Below, in pieces: positions 9,001 to 15,100 of a DNA stretch of 16,326 nt. The DNA lies in assembly GCA_017378975.1 (NCBI GenBank), contig JAFNXT010000110.1, positions 1 to 16,326 on the forward strand. The letters are read 5' to 3'. Made by a program: the position numbers and the translations under genes. Position 1 is the first letter of the stretch. Every line of letters begins with the position of its first letter. The notes under the pieces were generated by a model that did not search any database, was not told the DNA's origin, and was given only the letters and a program-made list of their open reading frames with translations. This DNA comes from Oscillospiraceae bacterium. GTDB lineage: Bacteria > Bacillota > Clostridia > Oscillospirales > Oscillospiraceae.

Positions 9001-11834
9001 CGGTCCTCCACCTCCATGGTCAGGGTGGTGATCAGGGTGTCGGTGCCGTCATCGTTGCGGTACTTCACCTGGATCTGGCTCTTTCCGGCCACAGAGGTAT
9101 CCATGGAGCCATCCAGCCAATAATAGCCGGCCTTGGCCACGATGCCGCTGCAGGGGATCTCCAGATCCTTACGGGTAGCGTCCTTCACGGCGAGCTGGTA
9201 AGCGATGCTGTCGATCACATCGGCCTGCGCGGTGCCCTTGACCACGGTGTAGGTCTGGGGCCCCACGGCCTTCACCTTCTGGGCCGCGGTGGTCTCGTCG
9301 TATTTATAGAGCCGCAGCTTCAGCTGCTCCAGATCCGCCTTCGCCGCTGCCGTGCTGGTATACCGCTTGGCGACCCAGTTGCCTGCCTCATCCACCGTCA
9401 GGAACCGATAGGTCTCGCCGCTGTGGTAATAGATCAGGCAGGTATCGCAGGTCTCCGCCACGCCGTCGCCGTCCACATCCGTGGTGCCGTCGTTCCTGAA
9501 GAACTCGATACGGGTGTTGTAGGTGGCCTGATCAGAGAATTTCCGCATGAAGGAGTCGCCGTTGGTGGCGACCACCAACTGCCGCCATGCCGTCTGGGCA
9601 TCGGCCTCTGCCGTGGTCCAGTAGGGCTCCGCCACGGAGTTCACGCCCTTATACCAGTAGGAGCAGTAAAAGTATTCCTTCGCCTCGCCGCCGAATTTGG
9701 GGTCGTAGCCGGTATGCGTCAGCTCATCGCTGTTCGCTACCTTATCGAAGATGTCCAGCAGCGTGAACTCCCACAGGATCTCATCCCGGTGATTTTGAGA
9801 GAAGTAGATGTTCTTGTCTACCGCGCCGTTGTCATCATACCAGAAGTACAGATCCGCCAGACCGGCCTGGACGTTCTGATAGGTGGAAAGCTGCAACGAG
9901 CCGGGCCGGTCAGGGTTGGCAGACCCATTGAGGGTCCGGTAGCTCATGACCTGATCCGTGGCATCATGCACGATGATGTACTTGTTCCCGGATTTGAGGA
10001 TGTCGTTGACCTTGCTGTCGTTGTCCACCTCCACGGCATTGCCGCGGATGATCACGTTGTTGGTCTGAACGTTGGGACTGGTGGCCACATCGGAGCCCAC
10101 CACCGTGGAGAACATGGTCCAGTTCTCATACTCGAAGCTCTCCGCCGGTCTGGTATAGACGGAATAGCCCGTGGGGTCCTCACTGTCCCTGGTCAGGCTC
10201 AGAGCGGAAGCCTCCGCGAAGCTCTTGTCCTCGCCGAACAGGATCACCGCCGTCTCATTGCCCTCCCAATAGGTCTTCCGGGTGGCAGTGGTATCGAAAT
10301 AGAGATCCGGCTTACCGTCCCCGTCCGCGTCCTGCTCCTGCATCTCCAGGAAGAGGTTGCGCAGGTTGGGCCGGTAGGTGCCCGTGGCATCCTTGGTGGT
10401 ATAGTCGTCATCGGGGCCGTAGATCGCCTGCTTATGCTGGGTATACAGGAAGATGGCGGCTCCGGACAGGGCCACCAGCTCCGGATGGGCGTCATGGCCG
10501 TGGTGAGGCACCATCATGATGTCCGTAGCCAGCACAGAAGGGGCCAGCATATCCAGCATGACCTGGTCGGCCAGGTTCACGTCACCGTAAAGGATCATGG
10601 TATGGTCCCGGTCCGCGCCGGTCTGCTCCCGTGGGAAGGTGACCTTCAGCACCGTGGAGGTGTCGTTGAAGTCGTACTTGTTGCCCTCAGGATGCTCGCC
10701 CAGATCCTGGAGGAAGGGGCGGTAGGTGCCGTTGTCTCTGGTCTTGCTGGACACCTTGCCGAAGCTCAGGCTCCCGTCCGCCGCAGGCAGGAACCGGTCC
10801 TCCTGGGTATAGATCACCTCGAAGCCGATCCCGGCGATGTCAAACGCATCACCGGTGTGGGGCTTGTAGTACCTGGCCTCCGGGTACCATGCCCCGACCA
10901 TGGCCATGATGTCGGAGATGTCCCGGGAGGACCCGATCATCTCGTCATCGATGCTGTACATCACGTTTTTGATATCGATCTGATCGTGGTACTTGTCGAT
11001 GAACCGGGGCAGACCGCCGAAATGGTCGGAGTGGAGGTGGGACAGGAACCAGGTGTTGATGACCACCTTCTGGCCCTCGCTCTTGCCCGTGATCTGGCGG
11101 CAGAAGTCCAGGAAGTCCGCGCAGACCTCGTCGCTCCACTGGTGCAGATCGCCGCTGTCGTTGATGAACAGGCTGTTGTCCGGCATCCGGATCACCACGG
11201 CGGCACCGCAGTTACGCTGACCGGTGGTATACTCCGGCGCGGCGGAGGTGATATCGTAGCCCCCGGGGGTCATGGACAGCCCGTACATGGTGATCATGGG
11301 CTCCGCCGTCTCCCCGGTGGCGCTCTCATACTTGAAGCCGCCGGAGAAGCTCTTGACCATATCCTCGGAGGTATCGGCCACGATATGTACTTCCTTATAA
11401 TAAGGAGAGAAATACACCGTCAGCACATAGTCCCCCTTGGGAGACAGCCACTTGGAGAACAGGTTCTGACCGCTCTGGGCGGCGATGGCGTTCTCGAAGG
11501 TCTTCTTGAACCCCGCCTGCTCCAAGACCGCCAGATAAGCGTTGTATTCCGTGGCGTTGGTGCCGGTGACGATGGTCATGTGGGACTGGGCCCCGTCCTG
11601 TGTCAGGCCGTTGCCGCATTCACATTCCAGCTCTTGGGACACCTTGCCCGAGGCAGTCGTATAGACCGGGATATCCTCCGGGTCCACCGGCACCCAGCCT
11701 GTGGGCTTCTGGCTCTCGCCGGACGGTGTGACCGTCTCAGACTCTGCCGCCCAGGCCAGTCCTGTCAGGTTGGGCAGGACCATGGCAAAGCACAGCAAAA
11801 ATGCCAGGAATCTCTGGAAAAAACTGTGTCTCAT
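1..11834 (-). CDS. Giant secreted MBL / triple-VWA modular surface protein (C-terminus beyond window)
   Basis: At least 3,944 residues, with no stop before the left window edge. The start is the ATG at 11834-11832, 8 nt after a strong SD. Residues 1-29 form a signal peptide (Arg/His n-region, Leu/Phe core, cleavage after Ala-Trp-Ala), so the protein is exported. Visible order: a metallo-beta-lactamase domain (about 200-460); a beta-rich region with Asp/Gly calcium-loop motifs at 502-510 and 786-791; VWA1 (about 1108-1768); a pilin-like linker with a dockerin-like loop at 1883-1894; VWA2 module (1991-2686); VWA3 module (2687 to about 3240); a beta-rich region; a coiled coil (about 3608-3695); and a final beta-rich segment that is cut off. 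VWA domains bind ligands through a metal site, so a surface adhesin or matrix-binding role is likely. Substrate and partner are unknown. No anchor signal can be seen because the C-terminus is missing. Confidence is high for gene and domains, low for function. Confidence 0.95.
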   Translation of the reverse strand, partial: MRHSFFQRFLAFLLCFAMVLPNLTGLAWAAESETVTPSGESQKPTGWVPVDPEDIPVYTTASGKVSQELECECGNGLTQDGAQSHMTIVTGTNATEYNAYLAVLEQAGFKKTFENAIAAQSGQNLFSKWLSPKGDYVLTVYFSPYYKEVHIVADTSEDMVKSFSGGFKYESATGETAEPMITMYGLSMTPGGYDITSAAPEYTTGQRNCGAAVVIRMPDNSLFINDSGDLHQWSDEVCADFLDFCRQITGKSEGQKVVINTWFLSHLHSDHFGGLPRFIDKYHDQIDIKNVMYSIDDEMIGSSRDISDIMAMVGAWYPEARYYKPHTGDAFDIAGIGFEVIYTQEDRFLPAADGSLSFGKVSSKTRDNGTYRPFLQDLGEHPEGNKYDFNDTSTVLKVTFPREQTGADRDHTMILYGDVNLADQVMLDMLAPSVLATDIMMVPHHGHDAHPELVALSGAAIFLYTQHKQAIYGPDDDYTTKDATGTYRPNLRNLFLEMQEQDADGDGKPDLYFDTTATRKTYWEGNETAVILFGEDKSFAEASALSLTRDSEDPTGYSVYTRPAESFEYENWTMFSTVVGSDVATSPNVQTNNVIIRGNAVEVDNDSKVNDILKSGNKYIIVHDATDQVMSYRTLNGSANPDRPGSLQLSTYQNVQAGLADLYFWYDDNGAVDKNIYFSQNHRDEILWEFTLLDIFDKVANSDELTHTGYDPKFGGEAKEYFYCSYWYKGVNSVAEPYWTTAEADAQTAWRQLVVATNGDSFMRKFSDQATYNTRIEFFRNDGTTDVDGDGVAETCDTCLIYYHSGETYRFLTVDEAGNWVAKRYTSTAAAKADLEQLKLRLYKYDETTAAQKVKAVGPQTYTVVKGTAQADVIDSIAYQLAVKDATRKDLEIPCSGIVAKAGYYWLDGSMDTSVAGKSQIQVKYRNDDGTDTLITTLTMEVEDRFVLGGDVTPEGMAAEDSTITGNVFASRNESGQVVDRIMGVVSLGPDGHSRQEVSVNVGMLSYDENSTVTVPGGSAVSAGPAGALVETDMAPGTVYHGLTLSYDGVVISDDFTLTIQKIDVVDQPQYPQPGSVTVDKTGSYGGASFSTSGIANVQLSATGVPQTEGVDMIITLDMSGSMSYPVSNQDATARLDALKDSMKKLIVTLQASDMEFRIAISDFGDLDHYMLDGAVADESIREISFFDATGGTDWNDGDVIYGSNYEFYNHLNYVYTDYTVASYYNKNTPSIIIDQAAYDALTAEERKEYNRDRDEPWKDTITKWNRVHDQYMGSLEPTVYTGSMKTDAAAFVSVKDKTYEEWCALIDGFKQGEGYLYGTNYDRGLEYMYRLGYAVQQHNIDNSLDRQVVGIFMSDGAPMQYNYFSGRTITSAWTDWFTGAIDPDKFQSAAFDEDDKPQKLELLEQVLLEVLKTRQHSLANPDALFYRSADAETRLVSAGIVKEDGTAKYDKNTAVRGWPKDGSKQLSWAKMANGAEAYFLLENTSLQECTSIYSVMARNGILLDEKGFQRLADVNGVSIDVANATQEEIRVADQALLAIAKSQQPGALTLRYPTTTLSTRYLYDPDATDLYTSLEALMGREVTWIDLVQIAYRSADRVGDDQSKDSLGYVEVGGVQYDLQTMLKEIYAEVTVVNEGYEWATLSPYHYFYNEDGKNWWAEAIKGDTDKLYPVINKYAHDEVYEGYNGTVRNYYDDGSDAAWAGQDYIGGFRGLGIPIYTLGMSIGDTVLLTHEDTQMVLDNISSGESYAFAAYSGDDLNAIFASIASSVTSSATRAYFVDTLGEDYDLQTTVIKNVEPAIEVRNYVLDKEHQRTGEYQVLERVTFGGSGVATSSAVSKAVVTTDPETEEEITVVVRPDIWLDNGLIDGKHFYYNTNTAGTDRDLNHNGITSLEDGDIVDGEIRLDLSGDGKLDYTLAPETFFWILGAIGSDQLVLDYPVVLTGSDSEDPAVIPEPGKYPTNESAKLYYVNYIGNDEVKDTVSPQFSWGDSMSVDKKAEKQEENYLLTLEAFTNGQTTQFNKTEPADIVLVLDQSASMYTPAGHSADVLKADEAHSVQLPSAAQVPDFVSRVQSGDTELLEEAKRPGYYMAVHDNGNYIYIVQYLCYDLGADRRDPADDKWGWFYVPVKDTATPVTFDTQNTYEDTDEALAVGGTYAQGNKGLLTNVTYYKTQYAALYDSVTAFVTDLNVQAMKTGVKHRVAIVGFASPYYDAYDYYQGTGVYIDGKYYLYDDEYMYKGREENGTLVRDDANGTVILDPDRGYANGTWPLAPYAADASEYAYEGIGDKYSSAFVDISTEAGFQSVMASVDAIRTNYLQTCPAIGLRIARSIFRGEEIPLVDPGVASTNAANYQSAAEALIQKADPTGKCPEGKDQVIILFTDGVPTVSMYADHEDSNSLTKNAEVFNEYWTGNAGVRDAINEANAAKREGVKIYTIGTAAASKQYGNQGQAGSVPADDRVEFLKLVSSDHPGASSVYDVVTRQGNNEVAVAWNLYVDYGTAATALDRSYAQSATEQNALTIAFTSAMQSITAPTVELDEFDILRDVLSDYFEFIGKNADEIKAGIKVYTADFKADGSAVGQDQWKPLSTAQVKVSKTDPTVARYDIIEVTGYDYSEMYFSTTPRQVGGKDYYGSKLIVQIPVQVTSGFTGGVDVPTNEDTSGIYDVEEGGETIVIPFPIPKVDIDSGMVTNKTAEPKPGTDNEFLLTLEAYATGSLRELVSTKPADIVLVLDHSASMRTPVGATEILYNANYGGYLYGQKGKTDKGQLTHSQLDIELGKHKGYYVCQSTNTPYAWFIMEFSESLNQWKLYNVPSTQSLVDSSDGSEWTQILEVSHEVLGRDYPQLVFYKSQYAMLYDSVLSFVTELRDSKVAHNVSIVGFAGSETQGSRLYVGGDETLHKNYSSALYNPGTSGERRTELYQKAMKNVVMETEFSELLSLVEAIDTNFSFTCPAVGLKMANEIFEANPVDPEARDRIVILFTDGLPNVMIGEDAIDQSNTDRMIFDEIIAQAYTSKSTHGAQVYSISTSTTGAEANRGFLHYLSSDYPDARSFDDHGDPIEGAPVFTKEVSAADDLDEAFGNVTEHFSSTTVKLDGNTLLVEILSEYFNLLNNGSKAADGSYMDVRVFKQPYRPDTLAKWGEKIPLGDQAIIGLSSSDGTDRMDTVTVAGFDYAKEYISEIPRADDDGNSYYGSKLVLEVDVITREGFWGGEGVPTNDVKTGLYPPDSDVPAEIFPVPEVDLWPDVYVEDIIVLDYGMDVEIDMVKAHPLLHGESQILGFVDHIPAQKLATTLLDHRASEGGTFGDAVLQSAQGSKLRYELAHSTAMQMDGHDTFHYVGQYTADKKTSYYYGTIKVVPATVMYFEEHFLDFTLDTDMMAVQGWVPVGNGNDAPDTFQDQDRPGEKHPYGHDSHYVTYDRYSMDGAQMINVMQGKNGAATFRFKGTGFDVISKSSRDTGTVLVNVFRLDEDGKRIDEYDSTKEFPAEPDTVVNAFKTSIVDTYYGYSYQQNEDTGDYEWVPDGGTGDNALYQVPVIKMEDLPYGLYEVEVYVAYTDIFAPNGRYPDQNYDFYVDAIRIYDPANDGVDDEVIGGAYEDDGERWPVYEELRDMLLPTDKATEIGALTKEISALNIRLKDYDDLLTQLKILGRKLEKEDDAGEQQKLRDKIAALETEKAQLEAQSSAQIALRTQKQAELDAMIGGQFQNAIFIDGKDGQMSVSDYLHYGPNNELYLAAGQSVYFQIDESDPNMERVQLAMKTLGGVADVTITSNGEALDPMKIATSTDLYYDFTGLGDVTITNERSSGDVILSITNVKTTYKADPYATGSSSLESGPFTVDAEGLMAALMMLSGDEDPEVEPSADPQLSLKAPSLSFEDEVFYNVYFTVGDMTDVVEMGLMLLPSLMADGTMEDAIGVIPGYQTNGAMYMVRTDGIPAAQMGDTVYFKVY
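750..1013 (-). other. Coiled-coil segment (residues ~3608-3695)
   Basis: The segment is rich in Leu, Glu, Lys, Gln and Ala with heptad-like spacing and almost no Gly or Pro after its first few residues, for example Leu-Glu-Lys-Glu-Asp-Asp and Leu-Glu-Thr-Glu-Lys-Ala-Gln-Leu. It contrasts sharply with the Thr/Gly/Asp-rich beta domains on both sides. It may be a stalk or oligomerisation element. It could instead be a helical hairpin, since a Gly-Glu-Gln near the middle could form a turn. Confidence 0.7.
2112..3776 (-). other. VWA domain 3 plus pilin-like accessory domain (residues 2687-~3240)
   Basis: The MIDAS motif Asp-His-Ser-Ala-Ser starts at Asp2731. The Thr segment reads Phe-Thr-Cys-Pro-Ala-Val-Gly-Leu, and Phe-Thr-Asp-Gly-Leu-Pro carries Asp2981. 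The gap is 250 residues and includes an aromatic insert near 2785-2812 that resembles the insert of VWA2. The accessory segment again has Gly-Phe-Asp-Tyr-Ala, Tyr-Tyr-Gly-Ser-Lys-Leu and Val-Pro-Thr-Asn-Asp. It ends in Pro-Glu-Val-Asp-Leu, like the end of the VWA2 module. Confidence 0.85.
3777..5864 (-). other. VWA domain 2 plus pilin-like accessory domain (residues 1991-2686)
   Basis: The MIDAS motif Asp-Gln-Ser-Ala-Ser starts at Asp2032. The Thr segment reads Gln-Thr-Cys-Pro-Ala-Ile-Gly-Leu, and the third motif Phe-Thr-Asp-Gly-Val-Pro has Asp2381. The 349-residue gap between first and third motifs holds an aromatic insert (about residues 2083-2127). After the VWA fold comes a segment with Gly-Tyr-Asp-Tyr-Ser, Tyr-Tyr-Gly-Ser-Lys-Leu and Val-Pro-Thr-Asn-Glu-Asp, a pattern that follows VWA domains in clostridial pilin-related surface proteins. 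This module is clearly paralogous to the next one (VWA3). Confidence 0.85.
6531..8513 (-). other. VWA domain 1 with long insertions (residues ~1108-1768)
   Basis: The MIDAS (metal ion-dependent adhesion site) signature Asp-Met-Ser-Gly-Ser is at 1118-1122, after a hydrophobic strand. A later Thr-containing segment (Gly-Thr-Asn-Tyr-Asp-Arg-Gly-Leu) supplies the second MIDAS position, and Met-Ser-Asp-Gly-Ala-Pro with Asp1356 supplies the third. About 238 residues separate the first and third motifs, roughly twice the usual gap. The fold seems to close only near residue 1768, after a strand reading Gly-Ile-Pro-Ile-Tyr-Thr-Leu-Gly, so a second long insertion lies after the third motif. The inserts are rich in Tyr, Trp and Asp. 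Confidence 0.85.
10455..11237 (-). other. Metallo-beta-lactamase domain, ComEC/Rec2-like (residues ~200-460)
   Basis: The metal-binding motif His-Leu-His-Ser-Asp-His is at residues 266-271, followed by Phe-Gly-Gly. A later Gly-Asp-Val places the bridging Asp at 418. The segment Pro-His-His-Gly-His at 443-447 matches the distal motif of ComEC/Rec2-type MBL proteins (Val-Pro-His-His-Gly). All key metal ligands of this subgroup appear intact, so a hydrolase is predicted. Known relatives include the nuclease-like domain of ComEC and other phosphodiester or lactone hydrolases; the substrate here cannot be told. With a signal peptide ahead of it, the domain should act outside the cell. Confidence 0.88.
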
Positions 11835-11842
11835 GGGTTTTT

Positions 11843-11849
11843 CCTCCTT
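11843..11849 (-). promoter_or_regulatory. Strong Shine-Dalgarno of the VWA/MBL gene
   Basis: Reads AAGGAGG on the minus strand, 8 nt before the ATG at 11834. It decides the start and fits the signal peptide that begins there. Confidence 0.93.
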
Positions 11850-11897
11850 GTATTTGAGAACATCGCCCCCAATAGAAGCAGATGTTCACTCTATTAT

Positions 11898-11925
11898 ATT
11901 ATATATCAGGCAATAAAAAAATCAA
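11898..11925 (-). promoter_or_regulatory. Sigma-A-type promoter of the VWA/MBL gene
   Basis: On the minus strand, -35 TTGATT (11920-11925) and -10 TATAAT (11898-11903) are separated by 16 nt. A second overlapping TATAAT lies at 11893-11898. The block is AT-rich within GC-rich DNA. Transcription should start near 11890 and give a leader of about 55 nt. Confidence 0.72.
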
Positions 11926-11949
11926 CCCTGAAATCACTTCCGCGCCGCG

Positions 11950-11978
11950 CCTGTCCGCCTGTCCATCCGTGCCTGTCC
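11950..11978. repeat. Three CCTGTCC direct repeats
   Basis: Perfect 7-bp copies lie at 11950-11956, 11958-11964 and 11972-11978. They sit about 25 bp upstream of the minus-strand -35 box, between the two promoters. They could be a regulator-binding site; they are short enough to be chance. Confidence 0.5.
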
Positions 11979-12055
11979 CACGTAGGCATCTTCTCTAAAA
12001 CGCCCAATCTTCTTTTGTAGAAAACGCTGTTTTTATTGAACTATGCAGGAAGGAT

Positions 12056-12084
12056 TTGCATTATCCGTAACAAAATGATATCAT
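12056..12084 (+). promoter_or_regulatory. Candidate promoter of the GH25 hydrolase gene
   Basis: -35 TTGCAT (12056-12061, 3 of 6 to consensus), a 17-nt spacer and -10 TATCAT (12079-12084, 5 of 6). The -10 overlaps the palindrome TGATATCA (12076-12083). The weak -35 suggests activator help or low basal activity. The leader would be about 75 nt. Confidence 0.42.
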
Positions 12085-12100
12085 AGGATAGAGAATATCC
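12062..12100. repeat. Short inverted repeats around the plus-strand promoter
   Basis: TATCC (12062-12066), GGATA (12086-12090) and TATCC (12096-12100) form two overlapping inverted arrangements. Between the first two lies the perfect palindrome TGATATCA (12076-12083). Their position over the -10 and early transcript fits an operator, but no known regulator motif is recognised. Confidence 0.4.
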
Positions 12101-12123
12101 GAAGATCCCCGCCAACATTTATG

Positions 12124-12168
12124 AAAGGAGGCAATGGTACGCTCCTCACCGTACCATGCAACATCATG
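12124..12168 (+). promoter_or_regulatory. Structured ribosome-binding region of the GH25 hydrolase gene
   Basis: A strong SD, AAAGGAGG, is at 12124-12131, but the start codon chosen from the signal peptide (ATG 12166) is 34 nt further on. Between them an 8-bp perfect inverted repeat, ATGGTACG (12134-12141) and CGTACCAT (12150-12157), closes an 8-nt loop. If this 24-nt hairpin is looped out, the spacing falls to about 10 nt, near normal. The loop contains CTCCT (12142-12146), which can pair with AGGAG of the SD (12126-12130) in an alternative, occluding fold. Confidence 0.6.
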
Positions 12169-12169
12169 A
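12134..12169 (+). CDS. Possible 11-codon leader ORF overlapping the hydrolase start
   Basis: ATG at 12134 opens a frame encoding MVRSSPYHATS. It ends at TGA 12167-12169, so its stop overlaps the hydrolase start as ATGA, a classic layout for translational coupling. It lies only 2 nt after AAAGGAGG, which is short for good initiation. It uses TCA twice, a codon that the two big genes appear never to use. It may be a real leader peptide, or a by-product of the hairpin whose first arm supplies the ATG. Confidence 0.25.
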   Translation: MVRSSPYHATS

Positions 12170-15100
12170 AAAAGCTCAGCTTCATCAAACGCGCCGCGAT
12201 CATGCTCCTGTGTTCCATCTTGCTGGCAGGTCTCCTGCCGCCCAAGATCTCTCATCCGGTCCATGCCGCCACCGCGTCCCAGAACAACATCGTGGCCCGT
12301 GCGGACTACATGTACAACATCCTGTGGACCTGCCAGCAGGATGTCTACGGCTGGAACTACAACACCCTGTTCCAGGCCGGCAGCCGCTACCGTGTCCCCT
12401 ACGGTCAACCGATCAACTCCGGTGCCTACATCGGCTACTATGTGTCGATCGATGACTTCATCACCGCCGCCAACACCCCGGGCAGTGTGTTCTATACCTC
12501 CCGGTCCACCTATTCGAGCACCTCTTCGGTCTATTACGCCACCGACTGCTCCGCCTTCGTCTCCTGGTGCTGGGGCATCGACCGTAAGACCACCTACTCC
12601 ATCCCTCAGGTCTCTACTTACATCGGCATGGCCACCGCCTCCAACACCTCCCTGTTGCAGATCGGTGACTGCCTGAACTCCAACGACGTGGGCCACGTGG
12701 TGCTGGTCACGGATCTGGTCTATAACAGCTCCGGCACCCTGACCTCCATCGAGATCACCGAGCAGACGCCTCCCCAGCTGAAGCGCACCTGGTGGTCTCC
12801 CTCGGATCTGGGCGCCAACTACGGCGGCTACTACGGCATCTACCGCTACACCGGCTCCGTCCCTGCCGCCCCTGACGGCTCCACCAACTCCGGCGGCAGC
12901 TCCTCCGGCAGTACCAGCGGCAAGTATTACCCCGCCTGCTCCTCCTCCGCCACCACCTTCTACGGCGGTATGTCCGAGATCGGCATCAACTGTGACTGGG
13001 AACTGCACAAGCGCATCGCCGCCAAGAACGGTATCACCGATTTCTCCGGCACCGCCGACCAGAACAATCAGCTCCTCGCCCTTTTGAAGGCCGGTCAGCT
13101 TCTGAACCCGGACTATACCGGCTCCGATTCCGGCGGTTCCTCCTCCGGCGGCTCCGTCACCAGCGGCTCCAACGGCTACGAGCGTGGCTATAAGGGCGGC
13201 ATGGCCGGTACCGGCGAATATGTGGCCTTCGGTCTGGACGTATCCGATTGGCAGGGAAGCTCCCTGAACTTCAACCGGATCAAGAACGCCGGCTATGACT
13301 TCGTCATCCTCCGTGCCGGTACCACCAACGGTAAGGACACCTGCTTCGAGACCTACTACACCAACGCCAAAGCCGCCGGTCTGGACGTGGGCGTATACTA
13401 TTACTCCTACGCCACCTCCGTTTCCGCGGTAAAGCAGGATATGAACGACTTCCTCTCTTATATCAAGGGAAAGAAATACGAATATCCCGTCTACTTCGAC
13501 TATGAGGATGCCACCCAACAGGCCCTGAGCGCCTCCACCTCCCAGCAGATCTGTCTGACAGCCATGGATATGCTGGCGGCGGAAGGCTACCTCGTGGGTA
13601 TGTACACCGGCAAATACTTCTCGACTCAGCTCCCCATGAGCACGATCTGTGCCAAATACGAGGTCTGGATCGCGCACTATCTGGCAGTCGGCGACGGCTC
13701 CTATGACGGCACCGGCGACTACTGGAAGTACGGTCCCACCTACGCTTCCCAGTACGGTATGTACCAGTTCACCGACTCCGTGTGGATCAGCGGCTACGGT
13801 CCCTACGACGGCGACGTGGTCTATAAGGACTACCCCTCCATCGTCAAGAAGTACGGCTTCAACGGCTATACGGCCGAGGTCTCCGGCGACTCCTCTCTGG
13901 ACGGCTGTACCTACTACCCCTCCCACGCCAAGCTGAAGGTCACGGAGGACACGGTGATCGACTCCGAGCCCCGCAGTGCCTCTACCGATCTGGAATCCAT
14001 CTCCGCCGGTACCGAGATCGTGGCCACCGGCCTGTATGCCAACTCCGCCGGCAATATGTGGTATCAGGTGAAGACCTCCGACGGCAAGACCGGCTACCTC
14101 TACTCCCAGCGGACGGAGTATCTGGGTGTCGATACCTCTGATATCAAGATCTCCGGCCACAGCCTGCCCGTCGATCACGCCGTGGGCGATGTATTCATCG
14201 TGGACGGCACTGTGACCTCCACCAACAACCGTCTGGACAAGGTCTCCGTCTACATCTACGAGGGCCAGAGCCCCAGCGGCGATCCCGTCACCGGCGGCGA
14301 GGATGTGGCGGTCAACAACAAGTATACCCTGGCCAACAGCGACATCGACAACGCCACCTCCTTCGGCGACCTGACCAAGGGCGTTTATACCTACGCCATC
14401 TCCGCCCACTATACCAGCTACTACGCCTCCGCCAAGACCGTCGCCTCCGCCGTCACCGGCACGGCCCTTCTGGTGGACCACGACTTCTCCGTGGGCGGTG
14501 CCGAGCTGGTGGAGAGCTACTTCGACCAGTGTACCTTCTACCCCTCCCGTGTGCTGTTCACCACCGACCGGGATACCAGCATCTTCAGCGAGCCCCGGAC
14601 CGCCAAGACCGGCAACACCTCCGTGGCGCTGGAGGCCGCTCCCAACGGCACCCAGTACAGCTCCACCGGTCTGTATGTCAACTCCGGCGGCAACATCTTC
14701 TATCAGGTGAAGACCTCCGACGGTCAGAGCGGCTACATCTACTCCGGCTACACCACCTTCGACAAGAAGGCCTACGATGACATCAAGATCTCCGGTGCCG
14801 CCTATCCCAACGGCCATGTGAAGGGCAACACCTTCGATGTCACCGGTACCGTCAAGTCCACTTATAACACGCTGGGCACCCTGAAGGTCCAGGTGTTCTC
14901 CGGTGTGGATACCTCCGGCACCCCCGTCACCGGCGGCTCCGCCACGGTCAGCAATAACAAGCATTCCCTTTCCGGCAGTGCCATCGATATGGCCGTGTCC
15001 TTCGGCGACCTGACCACCGGTCTGCACACCTACCTGATCACCGTCACCTTCTCCAGCTACTATGCCAAGTCCCCCACGGAGCTGGGCCTTGCGGAAGGCA

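Larger units (their letters stand above)
11835..12165. other. Divergent intergenic control region
   Basis: These 331 bp between the two start codons hold no convincing gene other than a questionable 11-codon leader ORF. Contents from left to right: the RBS and promoter of the minus-strand gene (11843-11925), three CCTGTCC direct repeats (11950-11978), a featureless stretch (about 11985-12050), a weaker plus-strand promoter (12056-12084) with short inverted repeats (12062-12100), and the structured start region of the plus-strand gene (12121-12169). No rho-independent terminator is seen, as expected between divergent genes. Confidence 0.8.

Noticed and set aside
582..12020. 3,812-codon open frame on the plus strand
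   Set aside because: It is the in-register antisense of the minus-strand gene and runs on past that gene's start through its promoter. Its sequence is a low-complexity Val/Leu/Gly/His pattern with no domains, while the minus strand has a signal peptide, SD and clear catalytic motifs.
12021..12033. AAAAC-GCT-GTTTT hairpin as a terminator
   Set aside because: The stem is only 5 bp, AT-rich and has a 3-nt loop. It lies between divergent promoters, where no terminator is needed.
12121..12165. In-frame upstream ATG 12121 as the true hydrolase start
   Set aside because: No SD lies ahead of it; the strong SD (12124-12131) falls inside the extension. The 15 extra residues would sit before a normal signal peptide. 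It cannot be fully excluded.
12156..12455. Overlapping 99-codon frame from ATG 12156
   Set aside because: It is out of frame with the signal peptide and GH25 gene, starts in the second hairpin arm without an SD at proper spacing, and has no signal peptide or domain.
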